Positions 20,974 through 29,031 of a stretch of 64,000 nucleotides of DNA are shown piece by piece. Origin of the DNA: Halalkalibacter alkaliphilus. Its GTDB lineage: Bacteria; Bacillota; Bacilli; Bacillales; Bacillaceae_D. Below the pieces are notes generated by a model. The model worked only from the letters and a program-made list of their open reading frames with translations, searched no databases and was not told where the DNA came from. The stretch's first letter is position 1. Every line of letters begins with the position of its first letter. The position numbers and the translations under genes are program-made. The stretch spans positions 1 through 64,000 of the forward strand of contig NZ_JAKRYL010000010.1 of NCBI RefSeq assembly GCF_023555415.1, written 5' to 3'.

Positions 20974-22707
20974 ATGAGTCAAGTACTGAAAAAACGAATC
21001 GCTGCAGCAACAAAAAGAGAGAAAGCAGAAGTGGTTGTAAAAAATGCAAAAATAATTGATGTTTTTACCTTAACGACGCATGAAGCAGATGTTGCAATTA
21101 CAGATGGAATGATTGTCGGTATTGGTGAATATGAAGGATGTAGAGAAATTAATGCGAATGGATCGTATATGGCTCCAGCATTTGTAGACGGGCATGTTCA
21201 TATTGAATCTGCGATGGTCCCGCCTGAGGAATTCACAAAAATTGTTGTTCCACGCGGTGTCACAACAGTAATGGCTGATCCTCATGAAATTGCTAATGTC
21301 GGTGGGTTTGAAGCTGTGAAATATATGATTGAAGCAGCTAAAGATCTGCCTCTTGATATTAAGATAATGGTTCCCTCATGTGTACCAGCAACAAACTTTG
21401 AACATAATGGGGCTGATTTGACGACAGCTGAGATTGAGAAGTTATTTGATGAGCATGACGCCTATGGACTTGCAGAGGTGATGGATTATCCGGCTGTTTT
21501 GTCTGGGGAAGAGACAATGATAAATAAACTTAAAGCGGCATGGAATCGCAAAAAGACAATTGATGGACATGCTGCAGGGCTAGATAACACTGGTTTGAAT
21601 GCTTACCGTGTTGCAGGGATTAGCAATGATCATGAAGCTGTTACTGCAAAAGAGGGTCTAGATCGTCTTCGTCTAGGAATGTATTTGCTCATGCGAGAGG
21701 GAACAGCAGCAAAGGATATTGAGGCACTGCTTCCAATTTTAACGGCGCAAAATGCAAGGCGCTGTGTGTTTGCTACCGATGATAAGCATCTTGACGACTT
21801 ACTAAATGAAGGATCGATTGATGCAAGCGTAAGAAAGGCGATTAAGCTCGGAGTTGACCCGTTGCAAGCTATTCAAATGGCTAGTATAAATGCAGCTGAG
21901 TGTTTTAAATTGGAAGGGAAAGGAGCAATTGCTCCAGGTTATGAAGCGAACTTTCTTCTAATACGTGATTTGGAAGAGGTTGATATCACAGCTGTCTATG
22001 TTAAGGGAGAGTGTGTAGCTGAAAATGGCAAGATGACATATACGGTACGAGAGCCAATTACACCTCCTGCATACCTTTTAGAAAGTGTGCGGTTAGAACC
22101 ATTGACGCCTGCTAAGTTAAATTTACCCGTTAATGGAAACCGGGCTCATGTGATTGGTGTAACTCCTGGCTCAATTGTTACAAGCCACTTAATAGAAGAG
22201 GTTAAGGTAGAAAGTGGATTGTTCAAGCCGTCCGTTGCGAGCAATCAATTAAAGTTAGTTGTTGCTGAAAGGCATCATAAGCTAGGGCATGTAGGCGTTG
22301 GTATTGTGAAAGGAATTCCCATTCAAGCAGGAGCGATCGTTGCAACCGTGGCACATGATTCCCATAATATCGTAGCGTGTGGAACGGACGATGAAAGTAT
22401 TCTCGCTGCTGTTGAACAAGTTGCAAAAGGACAGGGTGGAATTGCGGTTGTAAGAGGGAAAGAAGTATTAGCTAATCTCCCTTTACCTCTAGCTGGTTTA
22501 ATGTCACTTGAACCATTTGATCACATTAACGATTCACTAAAGAAACTAGAAGAAGCATTAAAGGCAATCGGATTCAAAGAAAATTGGAATCCATTTTTAA
22601 CGCTTTCGTTCCTTGCTTTGCCAGTCATTCCTTCATTAAAATTAACAGATACCGGATTGTTTGATGTGAAAAACTTTACACATATTGACGTTTCAGCGAG
22701 TGAATAA
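20974..22707 (+). CDS. adeC: adenine deaminase
   Basis: Hydrolyses adenine to hypoxanthine and ammonia, feeding purine salvage. 577 residues with the amidohydrolase metal motif DGHVHIES (about 72-79), ADPHEIANVGG, HAAGL and FATDDKHLDDL (the Asp-containing segment). GGGGTG lies upstream of the ATG. It is monocistronic, with an inverted repeat at its promoter and a terminator at its end. It is the well-characterised family, unlike the YerA-type homologue 1.6 kb upstream. Confidence 0.95.
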   Translation: MSQVLKKRIAAATKREKAEVVVKNAKIIDVFTLTTHEADVAITDGMIVGIGEYEGCREINANGSYMAPAFVDGHVHIESAMVPPEEFTKIVVPRGVTTVMADPHEIANVGGFEAVKYMIEAAKDLPLDIKIMVPSCVPATNFEHNGADLTTAEIEKLFDEHDAYGLAEVMDYPAVLSGEETMINKLKAAWNRKKTIDGHAAGLDNTGLNAYRVAGISNDHEAVTAKEGLDRLRLGMYLLMREGTAAKDIEALLPILTAQNARRCVFATDDKHLDDLLNEGSIDASVRKAIKLGVDPLQAIQMASINAAECFKLEGKGAIAPGYEANFLLIRDLEEVDITAVYVKGECVAENGKMTYTVREPITPPAYLLESVRLEPLTPAKLNLPVNGNRAHVIGVTPGSIVTSHLIEEVKVESGLFKPSVASNQLKLVVAERHHKLGHVGVGIVKGIPIQAGAIVATVAHDSHNIVACGTDDESILAAVEQVAKGQGGIAVVRGKEVLANLPLPLAGLMSLEPFDHINDSLKKLEEALKAIGFKENWNPFLTLSFLALPVIPSLKLTDTGLFDVKNFTHIDVSASE

Positions 22708-22714
22708 AAGTAGA

Positions 22715-22756
22715 GCCATCAAGCGAAAAGTTATTCATTCGTTTGATGGCTTTTTA
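22715..22756. terminator. bidirectional terminator between convergent genes
   Basis: GCCATCAAGCGAA pairs with TTCGTTTGATGGC and is followed by TTTTTAG. It ends adeC and overlaps the last codons of the opposing regulator. Confidence 0.88.
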
Positions 22757-23963
22757 GTTTCAGATCTAAGTAAAGACCAATTCGTTGTATTGGATCTTTG
22801 AGATCGGTATTTGCAATTTCCTGAATCCTTTTTAGGCGATAGCTAAGAGTATTGACGTGAATATGCAACTCCTTTGCAACTTCATTCATATTTCCATCTT
22901 TGTTTAGAAATACATCAAGCGTTTTATATAGCGAGGTCGCATGTTGTTGATCATAGACCTGTAAAAGAGTTAAAGCTGGATTCATGACAAGGTCTTTATT
23001 GTGATTGTGTAACACGTCAAGATGACGAAAGACTCCTAGTTCGTGGTAAAAAAATGCTTTTTGTAACTCCGTTAATCCATTCGATTTGATTTGGACGACT
23101 TTTTGAGCTTCCTGATAACTTTGTGTTAGCTTAGAGTAATCTGTATATAAATACCCGCATCCGATAAACAGGTTATGAATATTAAATCGCTCACTCATTT
23201 GACGCTGGATGGTTTCCATGAATTGGGTGAGTTCTAATTGATTTGTTGTTGTTTCAGTAATAGGACTTATTAAACATACAAGTTGATTGTCATCAACTGT
23301 ATCAATTAACATACTTACTTTACTCGTCGTTTTCACAATATACATGACATTTCGATACAAAACATCTGTCATTTCTTGAAAACGTATGAGCATAAAGGCT
23401 AACGGTTTTGAATCAATAATCCCGATCTTATCTAATAGTAGAGTCGTTCCTTCATGTGAATTCGTATCACCTGTAATGATTTGCCATAAGACCTCTTGAT
23501 GGTTTTTCTCCCGACGTTTCTTTTGTAAATTTAACTGAAGTAAGAGGTTTTTTGCTTTTGTAGCAGCAACCTTTAATAGTTGTTTCTCTTCTTTCGATAA
23601 TTTCGTATCAACTTCGATGACCCAAATATATCCAAGTACTTCTTGGTTCTTTCGTATGGAGATTGCCACACGATTACGTAAGCCCATATCCACAATGCTG
23701 CTAATTTCTATAGGATCATCGCTTTGGTTTAAAGTGGGGATGACTCCTTCTTTCCAAAAGCGGTTAACGAGTTTTTCAGGAACGCGTCTTCCGATAATCG
23801 TTGAAATTCGGGCAGCATCTGTTCCATCATCATGGGAACTATAGGCAAGTAATTGATGATTGGCATCCTCAAGTGTGACAGGACAAGCTAAAACGTCACT
23901 TATCGTATCAACAAAATCTTCAAGTGAATCGAAGACACGATCAAATTTATTTGAATTCATCAA
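22731..23963 (-). CDS. PucR-family transcriptional regulator (PutR-like)
   Basis: A 410-residue regulator. The N-terminal part contains VTLEDANHQLLAYSSHDD, GRRVPEKLVNRFWK and GLRNRVAISIRK, and the C-terminus carries the PucR helix-turn-helix MNEVAKELHIHVNTLSYRLK (about 374-393). This layout resembles B. subtilis PutR, the proline-responsive activator. It is convergent with adeC and divergent from the hydrolase gene. Its target is not clear; the proline symporter at 44 kb is one candidate, and local purine genes are another. Confidence 0.8.
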   Translation of the reverse strand: MMNSNKFDRVFDSLEDFVDTISDVLACPVTLEDANHQLLAYSSHDDGTDAARISTIIGRRVPEKLVNRFWKEGVIPTLNQSDDPIEISSIVDMGLRNRVAISIRKNQEVLGYIWVIEVDTKLSKEEKQLLKVAATKAKNLLLQLNLQKKRREKNHQEVLWQIITGDTNSHEGTTLLLDKIGIIDSKPLAFMLIRFQEMTDVLYRNVMYIVKTTSKVSMLIDTVDDNQLVCLISPITETTTNQLELTQFMETIQRQMSERFNIHNLFIGCGYLYTDYSKLTQSYQEAQKVVQIKSNGLTELQKAFFYHELGVFRHLDVLHNHNKDLVMNPALTLLQVYDQQHATSLYKTLDVFLNKDGNMNEVAKELHIHVNTLSYRLKRIQEIANTDLKDPIQRIGLYLDLKLKSHQTNE

Positions 23964-24121
23964 TGACCCCCTACTTTTTGTTTTCGTAGTGATACTATAG
24001 CATAATTTAAGAGAAACTGAGTATACTGTACTTGCTTATTATAGATTAGTTTCGACGTGAATTTGGTCGATTTGTCCGAATGTTTGCTACTTTATTTATC
24101 AAATATAAAGGGGTGGCTCTG

Positions 24122-25063
24122 ATGACGGAAAAAGAGATTCAGTTTGGTGAAAAGGGGCAATTAGCTGGTTCGCTCTCCTTTCCAGAAACATCACCTGTCG
24201 CGTTACCTGCTATTCTTATTCTTGCTGGTTCAGGCCCGCTTGACCGAAATGGGAATGGAACAAGAAAAGGCCCAATGTTGCATCTTTACAACCAGCTTGC
24301 TGCTTTTTTAACGGAATGTGGGTTTGTCGTATTGCGCTATGATAAACGGGGGACGGGGAAAAGTAGTGGAGATTTCATAAAGACAGGGTTTTGGGACTTA
24401 ATTGACGATGCCAAGGCCGCACTTCACTTTCTAAGAGACCAACCAATTGTTGATCGAAATAAAGTATTTATACTCGGACATAGTGAAGGCTGTATGTTAG
24501 CTCCTGAAGTAGCTAAGGGAGAAGGCATACAAGGGTTAATTTTTGTTGCTGGAGCTGCTCAGTCACTAGCTGATGCTCAAAGTTATCAAAGGGAGTTAAT
24601 TGTAGATTCTTTTCAAAAAACAAAAGGGTTAAAAGGAAAGCTGATTCGTCTGCTTAACGTAACAGATAAAGTAAAAAAACAAGGTCAGAAATTTGATCGG
24701 AAAGTATCAATGACTAAAAGAGATGTTATTCGCTATCAAGGGGTTAAAATCAATGCAAAATGGTTTAGAGAGCACTATGAGCATGACGTCTATCAAAGCC
24801 TAGCAGAAGTAACTTGTCCAATCCTTGCTGTTACAGGCTCTAAAGATGTGCAAGCGACACCTAAACAAGTGCATGAGGTCAAGAAGTATACAACCGTCGA
24901 GACGGAAACCCATATTATTAAAGGGATGAATCACATGCTTCGGGATCAAGATGAGGACACGGATATTTTGCATTTGAAAAAAGTATACAAAAATATTGGG
25001 GAGAAGCCATTGTCTAAAGAGTTACTTACGGTTGTAAAAAGTTGGTTAGACCGACATGTCTGA
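24122..25063 (+). CDS. alpha/beta hydrolase
   Basis: A 313-residue serine hydrolase. The nucleophile elbow GHSEGC is near residue 121, the acid is likely in GSKDVQ and the His in GMNHM. The N-terminus has an oxyanion segment, LAGSGPLDRNGNG. ATG 24122 has AAAGGGGTGG just upstream; the frame opens at 24080, but that start lacks a binding site. Many homologues are called dienelactone hydrolase or acyl esterase; the substrate cannot be read. Confidence 0.82.
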   Translation: MTEKEIQFGEKGQLAGSLSFPETSPVALPAILILAGSGPLDRNGNGTRKGPMLHLYNQLAAFLTECGFVVLRYDKRGTGKSSGDFIKTGFWDLIDDAKAALHFLRDQPIVDRNKVFILGHSEGCMLAPEVAKGEGIQGLIFVAGAAQSLADAQSYQRELIVDSFQKTKGLKGKLIRLLNVTDKVKKQGQKFDRKVSMTKRDVIRYQGVKINAKWFREHYEHDVYQSLAEVTCPILAVTGSKDVQATPKQVHEVKKYTTVETETHIIKGMNHMLRDQDEDTDILHLKKVYKNIGEKPLSKELLTVVKSWLDRHV

Positions 25064-25117
25064 AGTGGAAGTATGTAGTAAACTTGATGGAATAGCTCTT
25101 CTATTTGTTAATCTAAC

Positions 25118-25217
25118 ATGGGCTAATTGCATTTAGTGTTTATGCTGTTGTCTTAGTTGGGTTGATTGTAATTTTTATAGTTGAACGGAGAAAAGAAGAA
25201 GGAGGAAATCGATTATG
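25118..25217 (+). pseudogene. possible remnant of a small membrane protein gene
   Basis: One frame reads a hydrophobic stretch followed by a charged tail, AFSVYAVVLVGLIVIFIVER then RKEEGGNRL, ending at a stop that overlaps the next gene's start. There is no start codon in frame after the upstream stop, so it looks like the 3' end of a decayed small transmembrane gene. It may also be chance. Confidence 0.3.
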
Positions 25218-25535
25218 ATGATCGTAACTACTGAACAAGTAGCAGGCTATGACATAAAAGAGGTATTGGGATATGTCAAAGGTAGCACGATTCAAACGAA
25301 GCATATTGGCCGTGATATTACAGCAGGATTAAAAGGAATTGTCGGAGGAGAGATAAAAGGCTACAACGAAATGATGACAGAAGCACGTAAGTTGGCAGTA
25401 CATCGAATGGTGAAAGAAGCAGAAGAGAAAGGCGGCAATGCAATCATTGGGATGAGGATGCAAACGTCAACCGTCATGGCAAATGCAGCAGAGATTATAG
25501 CTTATGGTACAGCCGTTGTAATCGAGAAAAGATAG
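25215..25535 (+). CDS. YbjQ/UPF0145 family protein
   Basis: 106 residues with the family features: MIVTTEQVAGYDIKEVLGYV at the start, GLKGIVGGEIKGYNEMM in the middle and GNAIIGMRM near the end. AAGGAGG lies about nine bases upstream. Members are called putative heavy-metal-binding proteins, but the function is not established. It is followed by a terminator. Confidence 0.9.
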   Translation: MMIVTTEQVAGYDIKEVLGYVKGSTIQTKHIGRDITAGLKGIVGGEIKGYNEMMTEARKLAVHRMVKEAEEKGGNAIIGMRMQTSTVMANAAEIIAYGTAVVIEKR

Positions 25536-25547
25536 TTCCTTTTCAAA

Positions 25548-25587
25548 ATGGTCCGCTCATGAAGAGAATGGGTGGGGCATTTTTTTA
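25548..25587 (+). terminator. intrinsic terminator after ybjQ homologue
   Basis: ATGGTCCGCTCAT pairs with ATGGGTGGGGCAT through Watson-Crick and G-U pairs with one mismatch, then a run of seven T. Confidence 0.75.
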
Positions 25588-25817
25588 TTTAAAAAATAGT
25601 CAAATTCGCCACCGTGTTTTAGAAAACGATAGAATCTCGCCTTATTCTCTCGTAATTTTAACCAATTATTACGCTGACCTTCAATCAGCTTAAAAGATTA
25701 GGAAAGATTGCTGAATTTGCGTTCATATCATTTTTAAATTTTTTTTAATTATATGATTTAATAAAAAGGTATTTATTTGTAAGAGTTCTTGCAATAAATG
25801 TAAATTTAAAAAAGGAA
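25588..25817. other. A/T-rich leader before the BCCT transporter
   Basis: No riboswitch or convincing promoter was recognised. An imperfect inverted repeat, ATATCAT...ATATGAT, brackets a T-rich stretch at about 25724-25758. An osmotically controlled promoter would be expected but cannot be assigned. Confidence 0.4.
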
Positions 25818-27365
25818 GTGTTTGTTATTTCTGATAAAGGTGAAAGTGATAGGTCGATTTTTAAAGTGTCAGTAGGGATTGCGGTTATCTTTGTATTAAT
25901 TGGAGTGTTGATCCCGAATCAACTTGGGGCAGCGATGGCAGTAGCGCAAAGCTTTGTTCTTGAGTCATTTGGCTGGTTTTATCAGTTAGTTGCTACATTC
26001 TTTCTGTTGTTTGCCATATTCATGATCTTTAGTAAATATGGGAAAATCAAACTCGGGAAACCTGATTCGAAACCTGAATATAGCCGTCCAGCTTGGTTTG
26101 CAATGTTGTTTTCTGCTGGGATGGGTATTGGTCTTCTATTTTATGGTGTATCTGAGCCAATTGCACACTTTTCTACGCCACCTACAGGAGAAGGAAGTAC
26201 GGAACAGTCAGCAATTGTTGGAATGCGTTATACATGGCTTCATTGGGGATTACATGCTTGGGCAATATATGCGATTGTCGCATTAGCACTTGCTTATCAG
26301 AGATTCAGAAAAGACGCGCCAGGTTTAATGAGTGCGACTCTTTACCCTGTACTTGGTGAAAAGGTGAAAGGTCCGATTGGACAAACGATCGATGTTGTTG
26401 CGGTATTTGCAACTTTGTTTGGGGTAGCAGCATCGCTTGGGTTAGGATCTCAGCAAATAAATGCAGGTCTAGAATATTTGGTGGGGATTCCAAATAACTT
26501 TATGGTACAAATGATTATTATGGGTATCATAACTGTTCTTTTCATCATTTCAGCGAATACAGGAATATCTAAAGGGATTAAGTATTTAAGCCTTGCAAAC
26601 ATGTCAATTGCAACGGTATTGTTTTTTGCTATGTTAATTCTTGGTCCGACGCTATTCTTGCTTAATATGTTTACAACGAGTTTAGGGAGCTATTTACAAA
26701 ATATCATTCCGATGGGCTTGCGTCTTGCACCATTTGATGCTAGTGAGGCAGCATGGACACAAGGGTGGACAGTGTTTTACTGGGCATGGTGGGTGTCGTG
26801 GACTCCATTTGTTGGAATGTTCATTGCTCGTGTTTCCAAAGGGAGAACAATTCGTGAATTTACGGTAGCTGTTCTTCTAGTCCCATCATTAGTATGTGCG
26901 ATTTGGTTTACTGTTTTTGGTGGTACAGGGATTTTTCTTGAGGTTACACAAGGATTAAATGTCTCAGGACAAGCACTTGAAACAGCTCTCTTCTTTGTAT
27001 ATCAGCAGCTGCCACTTGGGATTATCTTATCGATCTTAACAGTTGCTTTAATTACAACGTTCTTTGTTACATCAGCAGATTCGGCAACATTTGTTTTAGG
27101 GATGCAAACAACGGGAGGAAAGTTAAACCCATCAAATCGAGTGAAGGTAACGTGGGGATTAATACTAGTAGCATCGACGGCTGTATTAATGGCATCAGGA
27201 GGGTTAGCTGGTCTACAAACAGCGATTATTGTTAGTGCTCTTCCACTCTCGTTCATTGTTCTTGCCATGTGTTACGGACTTGTGAAAGAATTGAATCAAG
27301 AACTTAAAGGGCAAAGCAAGGCGCCTGAAAAAGAAAGAACACTTAAAAGGAAAATAGCTGGTTAG
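25818..27365 (+). CDS. BCCT family betaine/choline/carnitine transporter
   Basis: A secondary transporter of compatible solutes, 515 residues with about 12 membrane segments. The conserved SAGMGIGLLFYGVSEPI and the tryptophan-rich WAWWVSWTPFVGMF are diagnostic; the Gly-rich GMGIGL type is typical of sodium-coupled betaine carriers. The start is uncertain: GTG 25818 is embedded in the ribosome-binding-like AAGGAAGTG, and no in-frame ATG occurs before the first helix. It is consistent with salt or alkaline tolerance. A strong terminator follows. Confidence 0.9.
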   Translation: MFVISDKGESDRSIFKVSVGIAVIFVLIGVLIPNQLGAAMAVAQSFVLESFGWFYQLVATFFLLFAIFMIFSKYGKIKLGKPDSKPEYSRPAWFAMLFSAGMGIGLLFYGVSEPIAHFSTPPTGEGSTEQSAIVGMRYTWLHWGLHAWAIYAIVALALAYQRFRKDAPGLMSATLYPVLGEKVKGPIGQTIDVVAVFATLFGVAASLGLGSQQINAGLEYLVGIPNNFMVQMIIMGIITVLFIISANTGISKGIKYLSLANMSIATVLFFAMLILGPTLFLLNMFTTSLGSYLQNIIPMGLRLAPFDASEAAWTQGWTVFYWAWWVSWTPFVGMFIARVSKGRTIREFTVAVLLVPSLVCAIWFTVFGGTGIFLEVTQGLNVSGQALETALFFVYQQLPLGIILSILTVALITTFFVTSADSATFVLGMQTTGGKLNPSNRVKVTWGLILVASTAVLMASGGLAGLQTAIIVSALPLSFIVLAMCYGLVKELNQELKGQSKAPEKERTLKRKIAG

Positions 27366-27386
27366 AGTAACTTATAATGCTAAATT

Positions 27387-27437
27387 ACTAGGTTCATCCC
27401 GCATGTAATAGAATTGAGGGATGAACCTAGTTTATTA
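27387..27437 (+). terminator. intrinsic terminator after BCCT gene
   Basis: A 14-bp stem, ACTAGGTTCATCCC/GGGATGAACCTAGT, followed by T-rich sequence. Confidence 0.9.
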
Positions 27438-27465
27438 TTTTTTAAGATTTTTCGGATCTTTTTCC

Positions 27466-27494
27466 TTGCAACAGGATGAATATTCCTTTAGTAT
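27466..27494 (+). promoter_or_regulatory. probable nrdAB promoter
   Basis: TTGCAA (27466-27471), a 17-base spacer and TAGTAT (27489-27494), about 60 bases ahead of the cobalamin aptamer. An alternative -10-like TACAAT lies at 27496-27501. Confidence 0.55.
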
Positions 27495-27550
27495 ATACAA
27501 TATATCGTATTAATGATGTGTTATTACAACTATATATTGATTACGCAAAA

Positions 27551-27735
27551 TGAACGGTGTCAATTAGACTTAATAGGGAATCTGGTAGAAAGCCAGAACT
27601 GCCCCCGCAACTGTAAGTGTGGACGAAATGAGGTACCCACTGTGCTCTATGGTTAGATTTAGCTAGCTTGCATGGGAAGGCTCAAAGTAGAGTGAAGCAC
27701 AAGTCAGGAGACCTGCCGTCATTTTCAAGTCAGCT
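27551..27735 (+). promoter_or_regulatory. cobalamin (B12) riboswitch
   Basis: Recognised by GAATCTGGTAGAAAGCCAG, the core GCCCCCGCAACTGTAAG and the B12-box-like AAGTCAGGAGACCTGCC, in the right order and spacing. It precedes a B12-independent class I ribonucleotide reductase. The known logic elsewhere is that B12 represses the class I enzyme when a B12-dependent class II enzyme can take over. Confidence 0.95.
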
Positions 27736-27817
27736 ATCTTCGGGGTGTAAGAAGTGAGACGGCAAAGAAGGCCAACGTGAATTTTGGTCGGATAAGTCTT
27801 ACTATTTACGCCGTTTT

Positions 27818-27854
27818 ACGCTCTTTCTCGACTCTCGAGAAAGGGCGTTTTTTA
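27818..27854 (+). terminator. cobalamin riboswitch terminator
   Basis: ACGCTCTTTCTCGA pairs with TCGAGAAAGGGCGT, then six T, ending 10 bases before the nrdA ribosome binding site. It implies transcriptional control by the riboswitch. Confidence 0.9.
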
Positions 27855-27876
27855 TTATCATTAAGGAGGAAGATCA

Positions 27877-28770
27877 ATGAAGAGTATGGCAACGACAACA
27901 TTATTTGATTATGCATCATCTCAGATTGATGTATTAGTGAATTTATTTCCAAACCTCGATTTTACGGCTTATAAGGAAAAGATTGAACAAGCTATCTATG
28001 CAAAAGAAGACATGTCAGAAGACCAGCTTAATCATTTGTTAGTTTTGTCTTCGGTAGAGAGAATTTCAGCAGAGGAGCCAGATTGGACGTTTGTTGCAGC
28101 TAATGTTTATTTAAAGCAACTATATAAAAGAGCAGCTCATTCAAGAAACTATCATACTAGCTTAAGATATGGATCCTTTTATCAACTAGTTCAAGAGTTA
28201 ACGAGGATGGGGATATATTCAGATCAGATCTTGCAGGAGTACTCGAAAGAAGAATTAGAAGAACTTGAACAGGAGATTGTTCCGGAGCGCGATTCGTTGT
28301 TTACATACATTGGCTTGTTAACATTAGCCGATCGTTATTTAGCTAAATCGCATAGTGGAGAGCTGTATGAACTTCCTCAGGAGCGTTTTATGATTATTGC
28401 AGCGACGTTAATGGTTAAAGAACCGAAGGAAAAACGATTAGGACTTATAAAAGAATCTTACTGGGCCATTTCTAATTTATATATGACGGTGGCAACTCCG
28501 ACTCTATCAAATGCTGGGAAAAGCTATGGTCAATTATCGAGCTGTTTTATTGATACCGTTGATGATAGTCTCAGAGGGATTTATGACAGCAACACGGATA
28601 TTGCAACTCTGAGTAAAAGCGGAGGAGGAATCGGAGCGTATTTAGGAAAGCTGCGCAGCCGAGGAAGTGATATAAGAGGATTTAAAGGAGTATCGTCCGG
28701 TGTCATCCCGTGGATGAAACAGCTAAATAATACTGCTGTAAGTGTCGACCAGTTAGGTCAAAGACAGGGT
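27877..28770 (+). CDS. nrdA: ribonucleoside-diphosphate reductase alpha subunit, exon 1
   Basis: First 298 codons of the class I RNR large subunit, which reduces ribonucleoside diphosphates to deoxy forms. AAGGAGG lies seven bases before the ATG. Cys223 in SYGQLSSCF corresponds to one of the redox-active pair (E. coli Cys225). The reading frame stays in register to GQRQG, a conserved strand, and then reads into intronic sequence that stops five codons later at 28788. Joined to exon 2 the product would be 755 residues. The N-terminal region shows at most a vestigial ATP cone. Confidence 0.93.
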
Positions 28771-29031
28771 AAACTTTTGCCCCTATAGTAGGGTGACCAC
28801 TATAGAAAACTCCGAATATGCTGGAACGTCGTCAACAGCCTTCCTTAGTAAGCTATATGGGAAACTATATAACTATCTGAAAATCGGAAGGACAAGGTGA
28901 TAATCAGCAGGGCTGATTTCTAAGTCTTATTGATATGAAATCCCCTCAACGACTGACGAGGAGCATCTTTTAATAAGATGATGATACAGTCTAGTCCCCT
29001 AATAAATATCGGGAAACCGAGGGTAGTAACG
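28771..29031 (+). ncRNA. putative group I self-splicing intron in nrdA
   Basis: A 261-nt ORF-less insertion that interrupts GQRQG^AISVYLDIWH exactly between codons. Exon 1 ends in GGGT and GCCC lies 8 bases into the intron, so a P1 helix with a U-G pair at the splice site can form. Next is a perfect P2-like stem, CTATAGT/ACTATAG. Further on, AATCAGCAGG resembles the Q element, TCAACGACTGACGAG the R element, and AAGATGATGATACAGTC the S element, with GACT/AGTC able to form P7. The intron ends in G (29031), as group I introns do. Splicing is inferred, not shown. Confidence 0.88.

Noticed and set aside
28978-29031. ATG starts ahead of nrdA exon 2
   Set aside because: They lie in the intron, have no suitable binding site and add residues foreign to the RNR family; the true continuation is by splicing from exon 1.
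28771-29031. Intein or frameshifted pseudogene as the explanation of split nrdA
   Set aside because: The insertion contains stops and no intein motifs, and the two parts join perfectly in frame without loss of a conserved residue. Both point to an RNA intron.
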